A DNA stretch of 64,000 nt from Halostagnicola sp. A56 (GTDB lineage: Archaea > Halobacteriota > Halobacteria > Halobacteriales > Natrialbaceae), in the NCBI RefSeq assembly GCF_000691505.1, contig NZ_JMIP02000013.1, positions 1-64,000 of the forward strand, in the 5' to 3' direction. Under the pieces are notes generated by a model, which ran no database searches, was not told the origin of the DNA, and saw nothing but the letters and a program-made list of their open reading frames with translations. The translations under genes and the position numbers were made by a program. Shown in pieces: positions 1 through 8,181 of this stretch. Each line of letters starts with the position of its first letter. The stretch's first letter is position 1.

Positions 1-2
1 CC

Positions 3-113
3 GCTTCGAACGTGCTATCGGACTCGAGCGCTGTGAAGTATCGCACCGCCGGAGATTCTACTATTTCTTTCGAGTACGAACCGGCCTCTCTACGAAGCAT
101 CGAGGATGCGTAG
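3..113 (+). CDS. C-terminal fragment of an unidentified gene
   Basis: An open frame enters from the left edge and stops at a TAG at 111-113. The readable tail is acidic and ends in SLRSIEDA. I do not recognise the family. It lies directly against the ArdC-like remnant that follows in the same frame, so the TAG may mark a junction between two truncated genes rather than a natural gene end. Confidence 0.35.
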   Translation, partial: ASNVLSDSSAVKYRTAGDSTISFEYEPASLRSIEDA

Positions 114-326
114 TCCATAATCACTAAGCGTCCTGCGGTTACTATCGAGGCCGAAGCTGTTGGCTACATCGTCGGACGGCACTTCGGACTCGATACGAGT
201 GGATCGGCGTTCTACCTTGCGGCGTGGGAAGGCGACGAGCCAGAAGCGATTCTCGACCGTCTCGAGCGGATTAGTTCGACAGCGGCAGAAATTATTGACG
301 CCGTCGACGGGGTGGGGTACAGATGA
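114..326 (+). pseudogene. C-terminal remnant of an ArdC-like / metallopeptidase-type antirestriction protein
   Basis: In frame after the TAG at 111 the sequence reads EAEAVGYIVGRHFGLDTSG followed by a helical tail ending DGVGYR. This matches, from memory, the C-terminal end of the large haloarchaeal ArdC-like (ssDNA-binding plus zinc peptidase-like) proteins common on plasmids and integrative elements. Only about 70 residues remain. The N-terminal ssDNA-binding part and the HExxH-type region are absent, and no start codon fits. The stop TGA overlaps the ATG of the next ORF (ATGA), an arrangement kept from the original operon. It was probably truncated by recombination near 111-140. Confidence 0.6.
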
Positions 327-577
327 GTGAGCGACAACTCCTGCTCGAGATCGTGGACGCGCTAGAGAAGCAGGGACTCAGCCAAGGCGAATATCAACTC
401 CATCAGTGGGTCGACGTTGAAGCGCTGGAACAACTCGTTGACTCAGCAAACGCCGATCTCAAAGTTCGGTTCGCGGTAGCTGAGTTCCAGGTCCTCGTTA
501 CGCAGTCCGAGGTGCAGGTAGTCTCGAGTTCGGAAGAGGAATCCAATCCTAGGGACCAAGACGAGGAGAGTTACTGA
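323..577 (+). CDS. Small HalOD1-like output-domain protein
   Basis: The product has 84 residues. An N-terminal helix is followed by a VDVEALEQLV segment, then a beta-rich stretch (KVRFAVAEFQVLVTQ) and a polar acidic tail. This order resembles the HalOD1 domain, a short haloarchaeal output domain found alone or at the ends of signalling proteins. The start ATG overlaps the stop of the upstream remnant, so the two were translationally coupled. The function of stand-alone HalOD1 proteins is unknown. The assignment rests on pattern only. Confidence 0.5.
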   Translation: MSERQLLLEIVDALEKQGLSQGEYQLHQWVDVEALEQLVDSANADLKVRFAVAEFQVLVTQSEVQVVSSSEEESNPRDQDEESY

Positions 578-613
578 ACGAGACAAGAGATCACAGCACA
601 GCTCGTTTCCGCG

Positions 614-877
614 TTAGTTCTCGGGGATTGTTATCCGGAGCTCGTCATTAACCTCGTAGAGATAGCCGCGATCGATCAGTCGGGAGACTGCATGCGTCGC
701 ATCTCCCGTTTCGAGGTCGAGTTCTTCAGAACCCCGAAGCACCTCGAGGGCGTGCTCTCGTGGAATTGACTGTCTGTCTTGGGATTCCGCTGTATTGTGA
801 CTGGTTACAGCGAGGAGTTCGTAGGCGTCCATAATCCATCCTGATAGCGGTGGGCGTGGATCAGTGAGGTCAGTCAT
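614..877 (-). CDS. Small winged-helix-like protein
   Basis: The product has 87 residues when started at the ATG at 877 (MTDLTDPRPP). A longer frame up to 961 has an upstream extension that does not look like protein. Helix-rich N-terminal segments (MDAYELLAVTS, EHALEVLRG) lead to a recognition-helix-like stretch (ATHAVSRLIDRGYLYEV) and a closing beta strand (ELRITIPEN), the layout of a winged helix used by many small haloarchaeal regulators. It stands alone, convergent with the HalOD1-like ORF. DNA binding is inferred from the fold pattern. Confidence 0.55.
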   Translation of the reverse strand: MTDLTDPRPPLSGWIMDAYELLAVTSHNTAESQDRQSIPREHALEVLRGSEELDLETGDATHAVSRLIDRGYLYEVNDELRITIPEN

Positions 878-978
878 CGCACCATCGTACCACATCTTCA
901 CGCGCAACTCGCTTAAGAATATTCCCCGATAGCACGTAGAATGGCTCTGATTAATCGCCATAGGGCGCTGGGTTGGAC

Positions 979-1676
979 CTACATAGTGGCACTGCGAATG
1001 GGTCCAATTGTTTCGCCAGTAGAGATTCGGTAGAAATTGAAGCCAGAATTATCCAAGAGTAGTGCATCGCGCCATCTGACATAGAGTTGAAAGTCGCCGA
1101 CGCCTAGCGATTTACCAGATCCAAACTCCGGTGACCTTGGTTCAGGCGCGCGGAGATTTCCCGCAAACCCGGTGGGTTTGATCGAGAGGGAGCGCGTCCG
1201 CCTTGAAGGCGTCGGGACGCGGTTTGCCCTCGGTCGCCGGCGCCGGTCGCCACGCCACACCGCGGCGTGGTGCTGCGGAGCCAGGCTCGGTCGGTGTGCC
1301 CGCGTCCTGCTGGGTCCGCTCCCGCTCGCTCCACACCGCGCGAGCGGCCCCCTCCCAGCATCGCGGCGCTCTCCCCACCGCCCGCGCCGCGACGAAGCCA
1401 ACAAGGCGGACCGTCGAGCGGGCTGCGCTCCAAGAGGGGGGTGTAGTTGCCTCGGAGGGTCGCAGCGGGCAGGTCCCACCGCCGGCGGTGGGAGGGTCAG
1501 TTGGGTGTCAACTGGCCGGGTGGGCGATGTGTCGAACGTGGTTGGTCTGAGGCAGGTACCGAGTTGTCCCAGCGACAGCTCGAGCGGTGCGGTTGAGCCA
1601 CGGCTGGAGAGTCGTGGTGTCGAAAGAAGACGCCGAGTGAGCGTCTTCGGCGGTATCCAGGATTGAGTGAATACCA
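979..1676. other. Hairpin-rich non-coding region upstream of the OB-fold gene
   Basis: About 700 bases with no convincing gene. Frames here are long only because the sequence is very GC-rich; their translations are Arg/Pro/Ser-rich and overlap in all frames. Perfect or near-perfect inverted repeats are dense: arms 1164-1170/1174-1180, 1194-1199/1215-1220 with a nested stem, 1250-1256/1264-1270, 1322-1328/1341-1347, a perfect 20-bp palindrome at 1474-1493, 1498-1503/1509-1514, and 1626-1633/1641-1648. Clustering just before the OB-fold gene suggests a structured RNA leader, an independent ncRNA or a replication or partition site of an element. None of these can be chosen from the sequence alone. 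Confidence 0.5.
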
Positions 1677-2525
1677 ATGTCTAGTAACAACGTTACCAGT
1701 AATGTAGTTTCGGTCGATGAACAGGCGTTCGAGAAAACAGACGACACGGTGGTCGACGAGGACGGCGTCGACGACACGCCGGAGTTCCAGGCGACGGTCG
1801 AGATGGAGATCCAGGCGAAGGTGGACGCGAATCACCCGGACGGCATCGCAAACACGGGCGATGGGCGCATGCACGGCGTCACCCTCGAGCACGAAGAGCG
1901 GATCCGGGCTCGAGAGGCCGAACTCGAATTGATAAGTGCCCAAGCCGAACTCGGTGGGCAGGACGACCGGGCGAGGCGGACGCGAGAAGTCGTCATTGAG
2001 CAGTGTGGTCGCGACGAACCCGACACTGTGGATCCTCGAGCGCGGCTGTCACAGGACGATCTCGCAGCAGTCAACAGACAGGCGATGCGGATCAGCGAGC
2101 GCATCGACGGCGGCTGGTCGCGGGCGGTCATCGCGAAGCGGTTGGCCGAAAAAGTACAGGGCGGGATGGAGGTGACGACGGCAGTCCTCGAGACGCTCGA
2201 GGAGGTCAAGGCCGAGTCAGGAACGATCGTCCCGATCGCGGACATCGCGGAGGTCCCGGTCGGCGAGGTGACAGTCGAAGGTGAAGTCATCGAGCTCTGG
2301 ACACCCTCGTCTTCGAACATTCAGCAGGTTGGGCTCCTCGAGGACGAGAGCGGACGGACGAAGTTCACGATCTGGCAGCGGTCGAATCAGACGATGGTTC
2401 GCGAGGGACAGACGGTCAGGTTCCGGGCGGCAGCCAAGAGCTGGTACCAGGGACGATGCTCGCTCGCGTTGACCGGCTGGTCACGTATCGAGTTCCCGGC
2501 ACGCGGCCGGTGGTGGGACAAATAG
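1677..2525 (+). CDS. OB-fold, RPA-like single-stranded DNA-binding protein of a haloarchaeal mobile element
   Basis: The product has 282 residues. The first ~70 are acidic and disordered-looking, the middle (~75-180) is helical, and the last ~100 form an OB-fold (VPVGEVTVEGEVIELW, then GRTKFTIWQRS, VREGQTVRFRAAAKSWYQG) like the small RPA/SSB proteins of archaea. It ends with an aromatic and basic tail (RGRWWDK). Homologues, from memory, are frequent on haloarchaeal plasmids and integrated elements. It is preceded by the hairpin-rich region and followed at once by a T-rich terminator, so it is probably transcribed alone. A role in binding element ssDNA is inferred. Confidence 0.75.
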   Translation: MSSNNVTSNVVSVDEQAFEKTDDTVVDEDGVDDTPEFQATVEMEIQAKVDANHPDGIANTGDGRMHGVTLEHEERIRAREAELELISAQAELGGQDDRARRTREVVIEQCGRDEPDTVDPRARLSQDDLAAVNRQAMRISERIDGGWSRAVIAKRLAEKVQGGMEVTTAVLETLEEVKAESGTIVPIADIAEVPVGEVTVEGEVIELWTPSSSNIQQVGLLEDESGRTKFTIWQRSNQTMVREGQTVRFRAAAKSWYQGRCSLALTGWSRIEFPARGRWWDK

Positions 2526-2542
2526 CCAAAGCAGTTCCCCCT

Positions 2543-2548
2543 TTTTTG
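2543..2548 (+). terminator. T-rich terminator after the OB-fold gene
   Basis: A run of six T follows five C about 18 bases past the stop codon at 2525. This is a typical archaeal intrinsic termination signal. Confidence 0.5.
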
Positions 2549-2605
2549 CTGTGGGCCAGACCGACCCAAGCCCCACCTCCCCACCCTCCGCTCCGCGCTC
2601 GCTGC

Positions 2606-2619
2606 GCTGCGCGCGCAGC
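2606..2619. repeat. 14-bp perfect GC palindrome
   Basis: GCTGCGCGCGCAGC is a perfect palindrome in the spacer between the OB-fold and zinc-finger genes. It lies in a GC-rich stretch of the same style as the 1.3-1.5 kb region. Confidence 0.5.
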
Positions 2620-2724
2620 CACGACCGTGGACTACAATACCTCGGGCGGCAGGCTTCTCGAGAGATACTCGAGTCGCTCGGTGGGTTTGTCGGACGCCCA
2701 GAGGGGCGTAGCGAGATAGTTGAC

Positions 2725-3024
2725 ATGCCAGTACAAGTTGCACTTTCAGTAACCGAGATTGTATCAGAAACAGACAGTTGTCCCGAGTGTGGGGCGGACG
2801 AACTCCGATACGAACCCATGCTCGACCATGGAGGAAGGTACGACATCACTGCAGGGCTCACATGCGACGCGTGCACCTGGTCGAAGCGGTGTTCCGAACG
2901 GTGTTCTAACTGTGGTGTGACGACACTCGTCAGCACCGACGATGACGCTCGAGACGAACGGACGTGTGCGGCGTGTGAGTGGACCGGGTCGCTGCGGGAC
3001 GTGTCCATGCACGGAGAGTCGTAG
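2725..3024 (+). CDS. Small multi-CxxC zinc-finger protein
   Basis: The product has 99 residues from the ATG at 2725; upstream in-frame codons lie in non-coding-like sequence. Four cysteine knuckles are visible: CPEC near residue 19, CDAC near 47, CSERCSNC at 56-63 and CAAC near 81. They would support two zinc ribbons. Small zinc-ribbon proteins of this kind accompany haloarchaeal plasmid and virus genes. The partner (nucleic acid or protein) is unknown. It sits in the same mobile-looking patch as the OB-fold gene. Confidence 0.65.
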   Translation: MPVQVALSVTEIVSETDSCPECGADELRYEPMLDHGGRYDITAGLTCDACTWSKRCSERCSNCGVTTLVSTDDDARDERTCAACEWTGSLRDVSMHGES

Positions 3025-3371
3025 CGTCGCTCGCGAGGATTCCAGACTGGGTGGACTCTGGCTCGCTGCTACTAATGCCCGGTCACCCGCTTCCCCCCCG
3101 CCCCACCCTCCTCCACGTTCCAGGTTGTTTCACTCCGTTCACAACCGGGCTTTCGCCACCGTACAAAAAGCGTCTCGTTATATGAAAAGCCTCTATCTCA
3201 CCGTTGGGCACAGAAATAAGCCTCAGGCACTCCGAGCTATGGTACACAAGTAAAACCAGAGAGAACGTAAGTCAAGGTACCGAAAAAGGGTTCAAAGAAT
3301 GTTGGCATCAAATAAAGAACGTATGCAACTGAGGCACCGGCCTGTTTATTCGTGTTCCATGGAGGGAACTG
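3025..3371. other. Intergenic region with one hairpin and a promoter
   Basis: No gene is supported. A 6-bp stem (GGTTGT 3123-3128 with ACAACC 3141-3146) encloses a CACTCCGTTC loop similar to the loop in the tRNA-linked repeats near 8 kb. The second half becomes A/T-richer, leading to the promoter at about 3340. Confidence 0.4.
3339..3351 (+). promoter_or_regulatory. TATA-type promoter ahead of the nucleotidyltransferase remnant and nadA
   Basis: TTTATT at 3345-3350 lies 22-27 bases before the ATG at 3372, as expected for a leaderless haloarchaeal transcript. Because the remnant runs into nadA without a gap, this promoter may now drive nadABC. Confidence 0.45.
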
Positions 3372-3623
3372 ATGGAACTCAGTGAAAATGAACTCACGGT
3401 ATCACGTGAGCTTTCAGAACTCGACAAAGACGTATTAGCATTTACACAGATCGTCGCGGTTGAAGGAAAAAGTTATTCAACGATAGTCTGTGAACTAGAA
3501 TTACTCACTGGTGACCCAAATGGTAACGATGGAAACCGCAGAGTTCGAAACCGACCTCAGTCTGTTCAAATACGACAACCTCGAACAGCTTCCTTCGAGG
3601 TATCGGGATCTCGAAGAGGGTGA
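3372..3623 (+). pseudogene. N-terminal remnant of a nucleotidyltransferase-like (AbiEii/DUF6036-type) protein
   Basis: The first ~45 residues (MELSENELTVSRELS, LDKDVLAFTQIV) match the characteristic start of haloarchaeal nucleotidyltransferase-fold proteins, including a decayed equivalent of their YVAILTG segment (ELELLTG). The rest is frame-shifted sequence overlapping nadA on the same strand and cannot be the original protein. The catalytic GS..DxD region is gone. Only the promoter and about 130 bases of the gene survive. Confidence 0.55.
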
Positions 3624-4653
3624 GCGAACGAAACGTATCGAGGCCGCGCTCGCGGAACTCGGCGACGACGTGGTGATTCTTGGACACAACTATCAGCGCC
3701 GAGAGATCGTCGAGCACGCCGATTTCGTCGGCGACTCCTATCAGCTATCGACGGAAGCGGCGAACGCCGACGCCGAGTACGTGATTTTCGGCGGCGTCAC
3801 GTTCATGGCCGAATCGGCGGACATTATCACGGACGACGACCAGACGGTCATCCTACCATCGATGGAAGCCTCCTGCCCGATGGCGGGGATGGCGGAAGCG
3901 CTGCAAGTGGACGCCGCCTGGGCCGAGATCACCGAGGCCGCACCCGACGAGGAAATCATCCCGATCACGTACATGAACTCCTACGCGGATCTGAAGGCGT
4001 TCTGTGCGAGCCACGGCGGTCTCGTCTGTACCTCCTCGAACGCGCACAACGCGTTCGAGTACGCCTTCGAAAAGGGGGACAAGGTCCTGTTCCTGCCGGA
4101 CAAGCACCTCGGCGAGAACACCGCCCACAGGCTCGAGATGGCGGACGAAACCGTCGAGTGGGATCCCTGGGATCCCGACGGAAAGGACGCCGAAGCGGTC
4201 GTCGACAACGACATCGTCCTCTGGAACGGCTACTGTCAGGTCCACGAGCGGTTCAGGGTCGACCACTTAGAGGAGGTTCGCGAATCGAACCCGGACGCGA
4301 AGGTCATCGTCCACCCCGAGTGTCGCCGCGAGGTCGTCGAAGCCGCGGACAAAGCGGGTTCGACCGCGACGATCTGTGAAACAGTCGAAAACGCAGATCC
4401 CGGCGACACCTGGGCGATCGGCACCGAGATTCACCTCACGAACCACCTCCAGCGCTGGCACCCCGAGATAAACGTCGTTCCGCTCTGTGGCGACGCCTGT
4501 ATGGACTGCAACGCGATGCGCCAGATCGATCCCAACTACCTCACCTGGGTCCTCGAGGAACTCTGTGCGGGCCGTGAACGAAACGTCATCGAGGTCGCTC
4601 CCGAGGAAAAAGAGATGGCCGGGCTCGCACTCGAGCGCATGCTCGAGATCTAA
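3520..4653 (+). CDS. nadA: Quinolinate synthase
   Basis: NadA condenses iminoaspartate with dihydroxyacetone phosphate to quinolinate using an oxygen-labile 4Fe-4S cluster, in the cytosol, as the second step of de novo NAD synthesis. The three expected ligand cysteines are present: in SCPMAG (about residue 119), GYCQVHERF (about 239) and the last of CGDACMDC (about 330). ILGHNYQ and the other family blocks are intact, and length (377 aa) is typical. Starts at GTG 3511, ATG 3520 or ATG 3529 are possible; 3520 is chosen as the first ATG. It overlaps the upstream remnant and is followed after two bases by nadB. Confidence 0.95.
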   Translation: MVTMETAEFETDLSLFKYDNLEQLPSRYRDLEEGERTKRIEAALAELGDDVVILGHNYQRREIVEHADFVGDSYQLSTEAANADAEYVIFGGVTFMAESADIITDDDQTVILPSMEASCPMAGMAEALQVDAAWAEITEAAPDEEIIPITYMNSYADLKAFCASHGGLVCTSSNAHNAFEYAFEKGDKVLFLPDKHLGENTAHRLEMADETVEWDPWDPDGKDAEAVVDNDIVLWNGYCQVHERFRVDHLEEVRESNPDAKVIVHPECRREVVEAADKAGSTATICETVENADPGDTWAIGTEIHLTNHLQRWHPEINVVPLCGDACMDCNAMRQIDPNYLTWVLEELCAGRERNVIEVAPEEKEMAGLALERMLEI

Positions 4654-4655
4654 TC

Positions 4656-6347
4656 ATGAGCGAGCACACGTCCCACGCCGCCGACGACGGCCAGACGGAT
4701 GGAGCATCGGACGAGGGAGCCGACGACACCGTCGAGGTCCTCGTCGTCGGCAGCGGGATCGCGGGCTGTACGGCCGCTCTGGCAGCCGCTCGAGCGGGTG
4801 CGTCCGTCCTCCTCGTCACGAAGGCGACGCGGCCCGACGAGACGAGCACCGACCGCGCGCAGGGCGGCATCACGACGACACGCGGCGATCCAGACAGCCT
4901 CAAGGCGGACATCCTCGCGGCCAGCGATCACACGGCCGACCCGGACGCCGTCGACGTTCTGGTCGAAAATGCAGATGCGGCTATCGAAGATATTTTGCTT
5001 TCGACGCTCGAGATCGAATTCGACTCGTCTTCGGAATCGAGTGGAAAATCCGGCGGCGAAGAGAGCCGGACGGTTTCTGGCGGATCGTTCGACTACACCC
5101 GCGAAGCGGCCCACTCCGAACACCGGATCCTCCACGTCGACGCCGAGACGGGAACGCACATCCTCCGGCCGTTTCTCACCTATCTCGGCGACCACGACCG
5201 CGTCGAGATCAGGGATGATACGGCCGCCCTCGAGTTGCTGACCCACGAGGGACGAGTCCACGGCGTCGTCACCGACGAACGAGCGACCGGACGACCGGTT
5301 TACGCGGGCGTGACGATTCTCGCGACCGGCGGGATCGGCGCGCTCTACAGTCGATCGACCAACCCCGACGCCGCCACGGGAGACGGCATCGCGATGGCGG
5401 CGCTGGCGGGCGCCGACGTGGCGGATCTCGAGTACGTCCAGTTCCATCCGACCGCCTACGCCGGGAGCGAGTCCAGTCGCACTTCGAACGGAGACGGCGA
5501 CGCAAATCACACCTCGAGCCGAGAGGGCGAGGCCGCCGAAGCCGACGATCCGTTCTTGCTTTCGGAGGCGCTACGCGGCGAGGGAGCCGTCCTGCGAAAC
5601 GGCGACGGCGAGCGGTTCATGCCCGAGTACCACCCGCAGGGGGACCTCGCACCCCGCGACGTCGTCGCCCGCGCGGTGGCCGACGAGCGCGAGGCGACGG
5701 GCGAGGTCGTCCTCGACGTGAGTCCCCTCGAGTTCGACGCCGAGTTCCCGGCGCTCGCCGAGACGTGTCGCGACCGAGGCGTCACGGGCGAGAAGATCCC
5801 AGTTGCGCCGTGCGAACACTTCCTCTGTGGCGGTATCGACGTCGACGAATACGGGCGAACGACGCTGGATCGCCTGTACGCCGTCGGCGAGTGCGCCCGG
5901 ACGGGCGTCCACGGTGCGAACCGACTGGCGAGTACGAGCCTGCTCGAGGGTCTCGTCTGGGGGCGTCGTGCCGGAGCCGACGCCGCAGGAGCCGAACCCG
6001 AACCGGGGGTGATCGACGCCCCCGAACTGGTCGACCGAGACCCCGATCTTCCCGACCGCTTCGCCGCCGAGAAGTCGCGTCGGCTGAAGCGAACGATGGA
6101 CGAATACCTCGGCCTACGACGGACTCGAGACGAAATCGGACGTGCGAGCGCGATACTCCGCCGACTCAAGGGCGAGGTCGACGCCTACACCAGAACACGG
6201 ACCGCTCGAGACCTCTACGAGCTTCGAAACGCCTGCGTGACGGCGCTGTTGATCGCCCGCGCGGCGAGCGAGAATCCCACCTCGAAGGGATGTCACTACC
6301 TCGAGGACGGGAGCGAACCGAACGCAAACGCGGCGGCAGACGACTGA
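4656..6347 (+). CDS. nadB: L-aspartate oxidase
   Basis: This FAD enzyme oxidises L-aspartate to iminoaspartate, the substrate of NadA. The 563-residue product carries the dinucleotide-binding motif [14 protein letters not shown] near residue 32, the succinate-dehydrogenase/fumarate-reductase family blocks (ARRE-type HSEHRI, FHPTAY) and the cap signature [18 protein letters not shown]. The ~30-residue acidic N-terminal extension is a haloarchaeal addition. It starts 2 bases after nadA and is followed 8 bases on by nadC, so the three are one operon. Confidence 0.95.
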   Translation: MSEHTSHAADDGQTDGASDEGADDTVEVLVVGSGIAGCTAALAAARAGASVLLVTKATRPDETSTDRAQGGITTTRGDPDSLKADILAASDHTADPDAVDVLVENADAAIEDILLSTLEIEFDSSSESSGKSGGEESRTVSGGSFDYTREAAHSEHRILHVDAETGTHILRPFLTYLGDHDRVEIRDDTAALELLTHEGRVHGVVTDERATGRPVYAGVTILATGGIGALYSRSTNPDAATGDGIAMAALAGADVADLEYVQFHPTAYAGSESSRTSNGDGDANHTSSREGEAAEADDPFLLSEALRGEGAVLRNGDGERFMPEYHPQGDLAPRDVVARAVADEREATGEVVLDVSPLEFDAEFPALAETCRDRGVTGEKIPVAPCEHFLCGGIDVDEYGRTTLDRLYAVGECARTGVHGANRLASTSLLEGLVWGRRAGADAAGAEPEPGVIDAPELVDRDPDLPDRFAAEKSRRLKRTMDEYLGLRRTRDEIGRASAILRRLKGEVDAYTRTRTARDLYELRNACVTALLIARAASENPTSKGCHYLEDGSEPNANAAADD

Positions 6348-6355
6348 TCCCATAG

Positions 6356-7170
6356 ATGATCACAGAGACACAGATCGACCGCTGGCTTCGCGAGGACCTC
6401 GGTCACCACGACGTGACCAATCAGGTTCCCGGCGAGACGACGGGACGGCTCGTCGCGAAAGAACCCGGCACCGTCGCGGGCATCGAAGCCGCGCGTGCGG
6501 TCTTCGAACACCTCGGAGTCGATATCCTCGAGTCCGTCGATCCGGGAACGTCCGTCGACACAGGCGCAGTCGTCCTCCGCGTCGAGGGACCCGCACGCGA
6601 CGTGCTCCGGGGCGAACGCGTGGCCGTCAACCTCGCCGGCCACGCATCCGGAATCGCGACGAAAACGCAAGCGGCGCTCGACCGGGCTCGAGGCGAATCC
6701 GACGCCGTTCGAATCGCGGCGACCAGAAAGACGACGCCCGGATTGCGCGGCCTCGAGAAGCGAGCCGTCGTCGCAGGCGGCGGCGACACCCACCGGCTCG
6801 ACCTCTCGCACATGGTCATGGTCAAGGAGAACCACATCGCCGAGATGGGGCTCGAGGACGCCGTCGCGCACTTCCGGGAGCGAGTCTCGTTCGCGACGAA
6901 ACTCGAGGTCGAAGTCGAGACCGTCGCGGACGCGCCTCGAGCGGCCGAAGTCGGCGCGGACGTCGTCCTACTGGACAACATGGACCCCGCGGCGGTCGAG
7001 GCGGCCGTCTCGAAACTCGATGGCTACGACGCGTCCTCGCCGAAGCCAGCGGCGGAATCACGCTCGAGACGGTCGCCGAGTACGCCGCGACGGGCGTCGA
7101 CGTGATTTCGATGGGGGCGCTCACCCACTCCGCGCCATCGCTCGACCTCTCCTTTCGAACCGGCGAGTAG
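6356..7170 (+). pseudogene. nadC: Nicotinate-nucleotide pyrophosphorylase with a -1 frameshift
   Basis: NadC converts quinolinate and PRPP to nicotinate mononucleotide, the last step of this pathway. The frame from 6356 shows the family blocks [19 protein letters not shown] and VKENH up to LDGYD at about 7030, then leaves the family. The expected ending ([19 protein letters not shown] through FRTGE) continues in the next frame to a TAG at 7168-7170. One base is missing around 7031-7032. The remainder is perfect, so this is a sequencing error or a very recent mutation; the apparent 249-aa product would lack the C-terminal part of the catalytic barrel. Confidence 0.9.
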
Positions 7171-7262
7171 CGATTCGGTGCGTTCGACGCGTCCATCAGC
7201 GGATTCGACCGCTTCCGTCGTTCAGTCTCGGTTTCGGCCGCACCAGCTCGAAACCGTTCAAC

Positions 7263-7272
7263 AAAATATAAA
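7263..7272 (+). promoter_or_regulatory. TATA promoter of the 7.3-kb membrane gene
   Basis: AAATATAAA is centred about 30 bases before the ATG at 7297, which supports that ATG over the in-frame GTG at 7288 as the start of a leaderless message. Confidence 0.6.
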
Positions 7273-7296
7273 TTCTCTCCTCGAAGAGTGAACGAC

Positions 7297-7725
7297 ATGC
7301 CCGGCACGTTCGAACCAGACGACGACGCCTTCGAGGGAACGCCGCTCACGCCGACGCGACTCGCGATCGTCGTCGGCGTCGGAGACGTCTTCATTTTCTC
7401 GCTCATCGGATACCTGGTCCTCGAGAACCCCGCATTCGGCCCGATTGCCGGACTCCTCGTCGGTCTCGGCATCTACCACACCCTCCCGATCTTCATGCAA
7501 CCGGCGGGACTCGAGGCGGAACACGAACACCGAGACGCGAGTCCGGTTCGAGAATACCACCGACTCGCAGCAGGGTTCGGGTTCTCAATCGCAGGAATCC
7601 TCTTCTTCGCCATGGGGATGACCGACGTCGATATCGTCCTCGGGATTCCGGGCGCGCTCGTCGTGGCCGCTCTAGTGTATCTCATCGCCGGGTTTGCCTT
7701 TCCGAACGCAGGACTCGAGAACTGA
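7297..7725 (+). CDS. Small multi-spanning membrane protein, unknown function
   Basis: The product has 142 residues from the ATG at 7297. Four hydrophobic segments are visible: residues ~22-42 (AIVVGVGDVFIFSLIGYLVL), ~45-62, ~90-108 and ~112-132. They are separated by a charged central loop (LEAEHEHRDASPV). No catalytic motif is recognised. It has its own promoter and follows the nad operon on the same strand without other neighbours. Confidence 0.6.
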   Translation: MPGTFEPDDDAFEGTPLTPTRLAIVVGVGDVFIFSLIGYLVLENPAFGPIAGLLVGLGIYHTLPIFMQPAGLEAEHEHRDASPVREYHRLAAGFGFSIAGILFFAMGMTDVDIVLGIPGALVVAALVYLIAGFAFPNAGLEN

Positions 7726-7823
7726 GCTCGTCTCGAGTTGGGTAGCGTCAATATCAACGCTGGCGGGCGCTCGAGTTGCTATCTGACGTGGTTGAATCTG
7801 GTTGTTCGCTCGAGCGGCAGTAA

Positions 7824-7844
7824 CTCGAGGGTTGGGGTTTGAAC
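7824..7844 (-). repeat. Degenerate copy 1 of the tRNA-Leu 3' end
   Basis: CTCGAGGGTTGGGGTTTGAAC matches the T-arm and acceptor end of the tRNA-Leu gene at 8182-8265 with a few changes. It is the outermost of three copies spaced 116-121 bases apart on the 3' side of the tRNA. It is followed by a decayed inverted repeat. Confidence 0.65.
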
Positions 7845-7944
7845 AATGCGAAGACGGTCGTCCTCGTTCTTCTCGGGCGCTACAACTCGTCTACTTCAGA
7901 TTTAAATACAATTGCTGTCGCTCGCAATATACTCGCGACACCAT

Positions 7945-7966
7945 TGCGGGGGTTGGGATTTGAACC
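7945..7966 (-). repeat. Degenerate copy 2 of the tRNA-Leu 3' end
   Basis: A 22-base stretch differing from the tRNA terminus by one base (GCGGGGG for GCGAGGG). It forms one arm of the long hairpin at 7957-8027. Confidence 0.75.
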
Positions 7967-8027
7967 ACGGGAAGACGGTCGCTCACTCCGTTCGCGCTGC
8001 GACTTCCCTGATTCAAATCCCGCTTGT
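7957..8027. repeat. Long imperfect hairpin inside the tRNA-derived repeat
   Basis: The left arm GGGATTTGAACCACGGGAAG pairs with CTTCCCTGATTCAAATCCC on the right, with about two mismatches and a one-base gap. The loop contains GCTCACTCCGTTCGCG. The flanking units carry weaker versions of the same hairpin. Confidence 0.65.
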
Positions 8028-8060
8028 CGCAGTTGCCACTCACGGGTGTTCGTGGCAACA

Positions 8061-8082
8061 TGCGAGGGTTGGGATTTGAACC
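8061..8082 (-). repeat. Exact copy of the tRNA-Leu 3'-terminal 22 bases
   Basis: Identical to 8182-8203, which is the discriminator base, acceptor strand and most of the T-arm of the tRNA. This is the kind of duplication left by integrases that recombine into tRNA 3' ends. Confidence 0.8.
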
Positions 8083-8181
8083 ACCTCCAGACGATCGTCC
8101 TCACTTCGTTCGGACGCTGCGACTGGCGTAGTTAAAATCCAAATACGATTGCTGTCGCTCGAGAGATACTCGCGACAGCAA

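Noticed and set aside
979..1677. Long overlapping open frames on both strands (for example 232 codons on the minus strand)
   Set aside because: Arg/Pro/Ser-rich translations in several frames at once, rich in palindromes, no domain; an effect of GC content.
4650..5510. 286-codon minus-strand frame
   Set aside because: Antisense shadow of nadB.
7820..8090. Possible CRISPR array because of regularly spaced ~22-base repeats
   Set aside because: Only three decaying copies, spacing of 116-121 bases, and the repeat is the 3' end of the adjacent tRNA; no cas genes.
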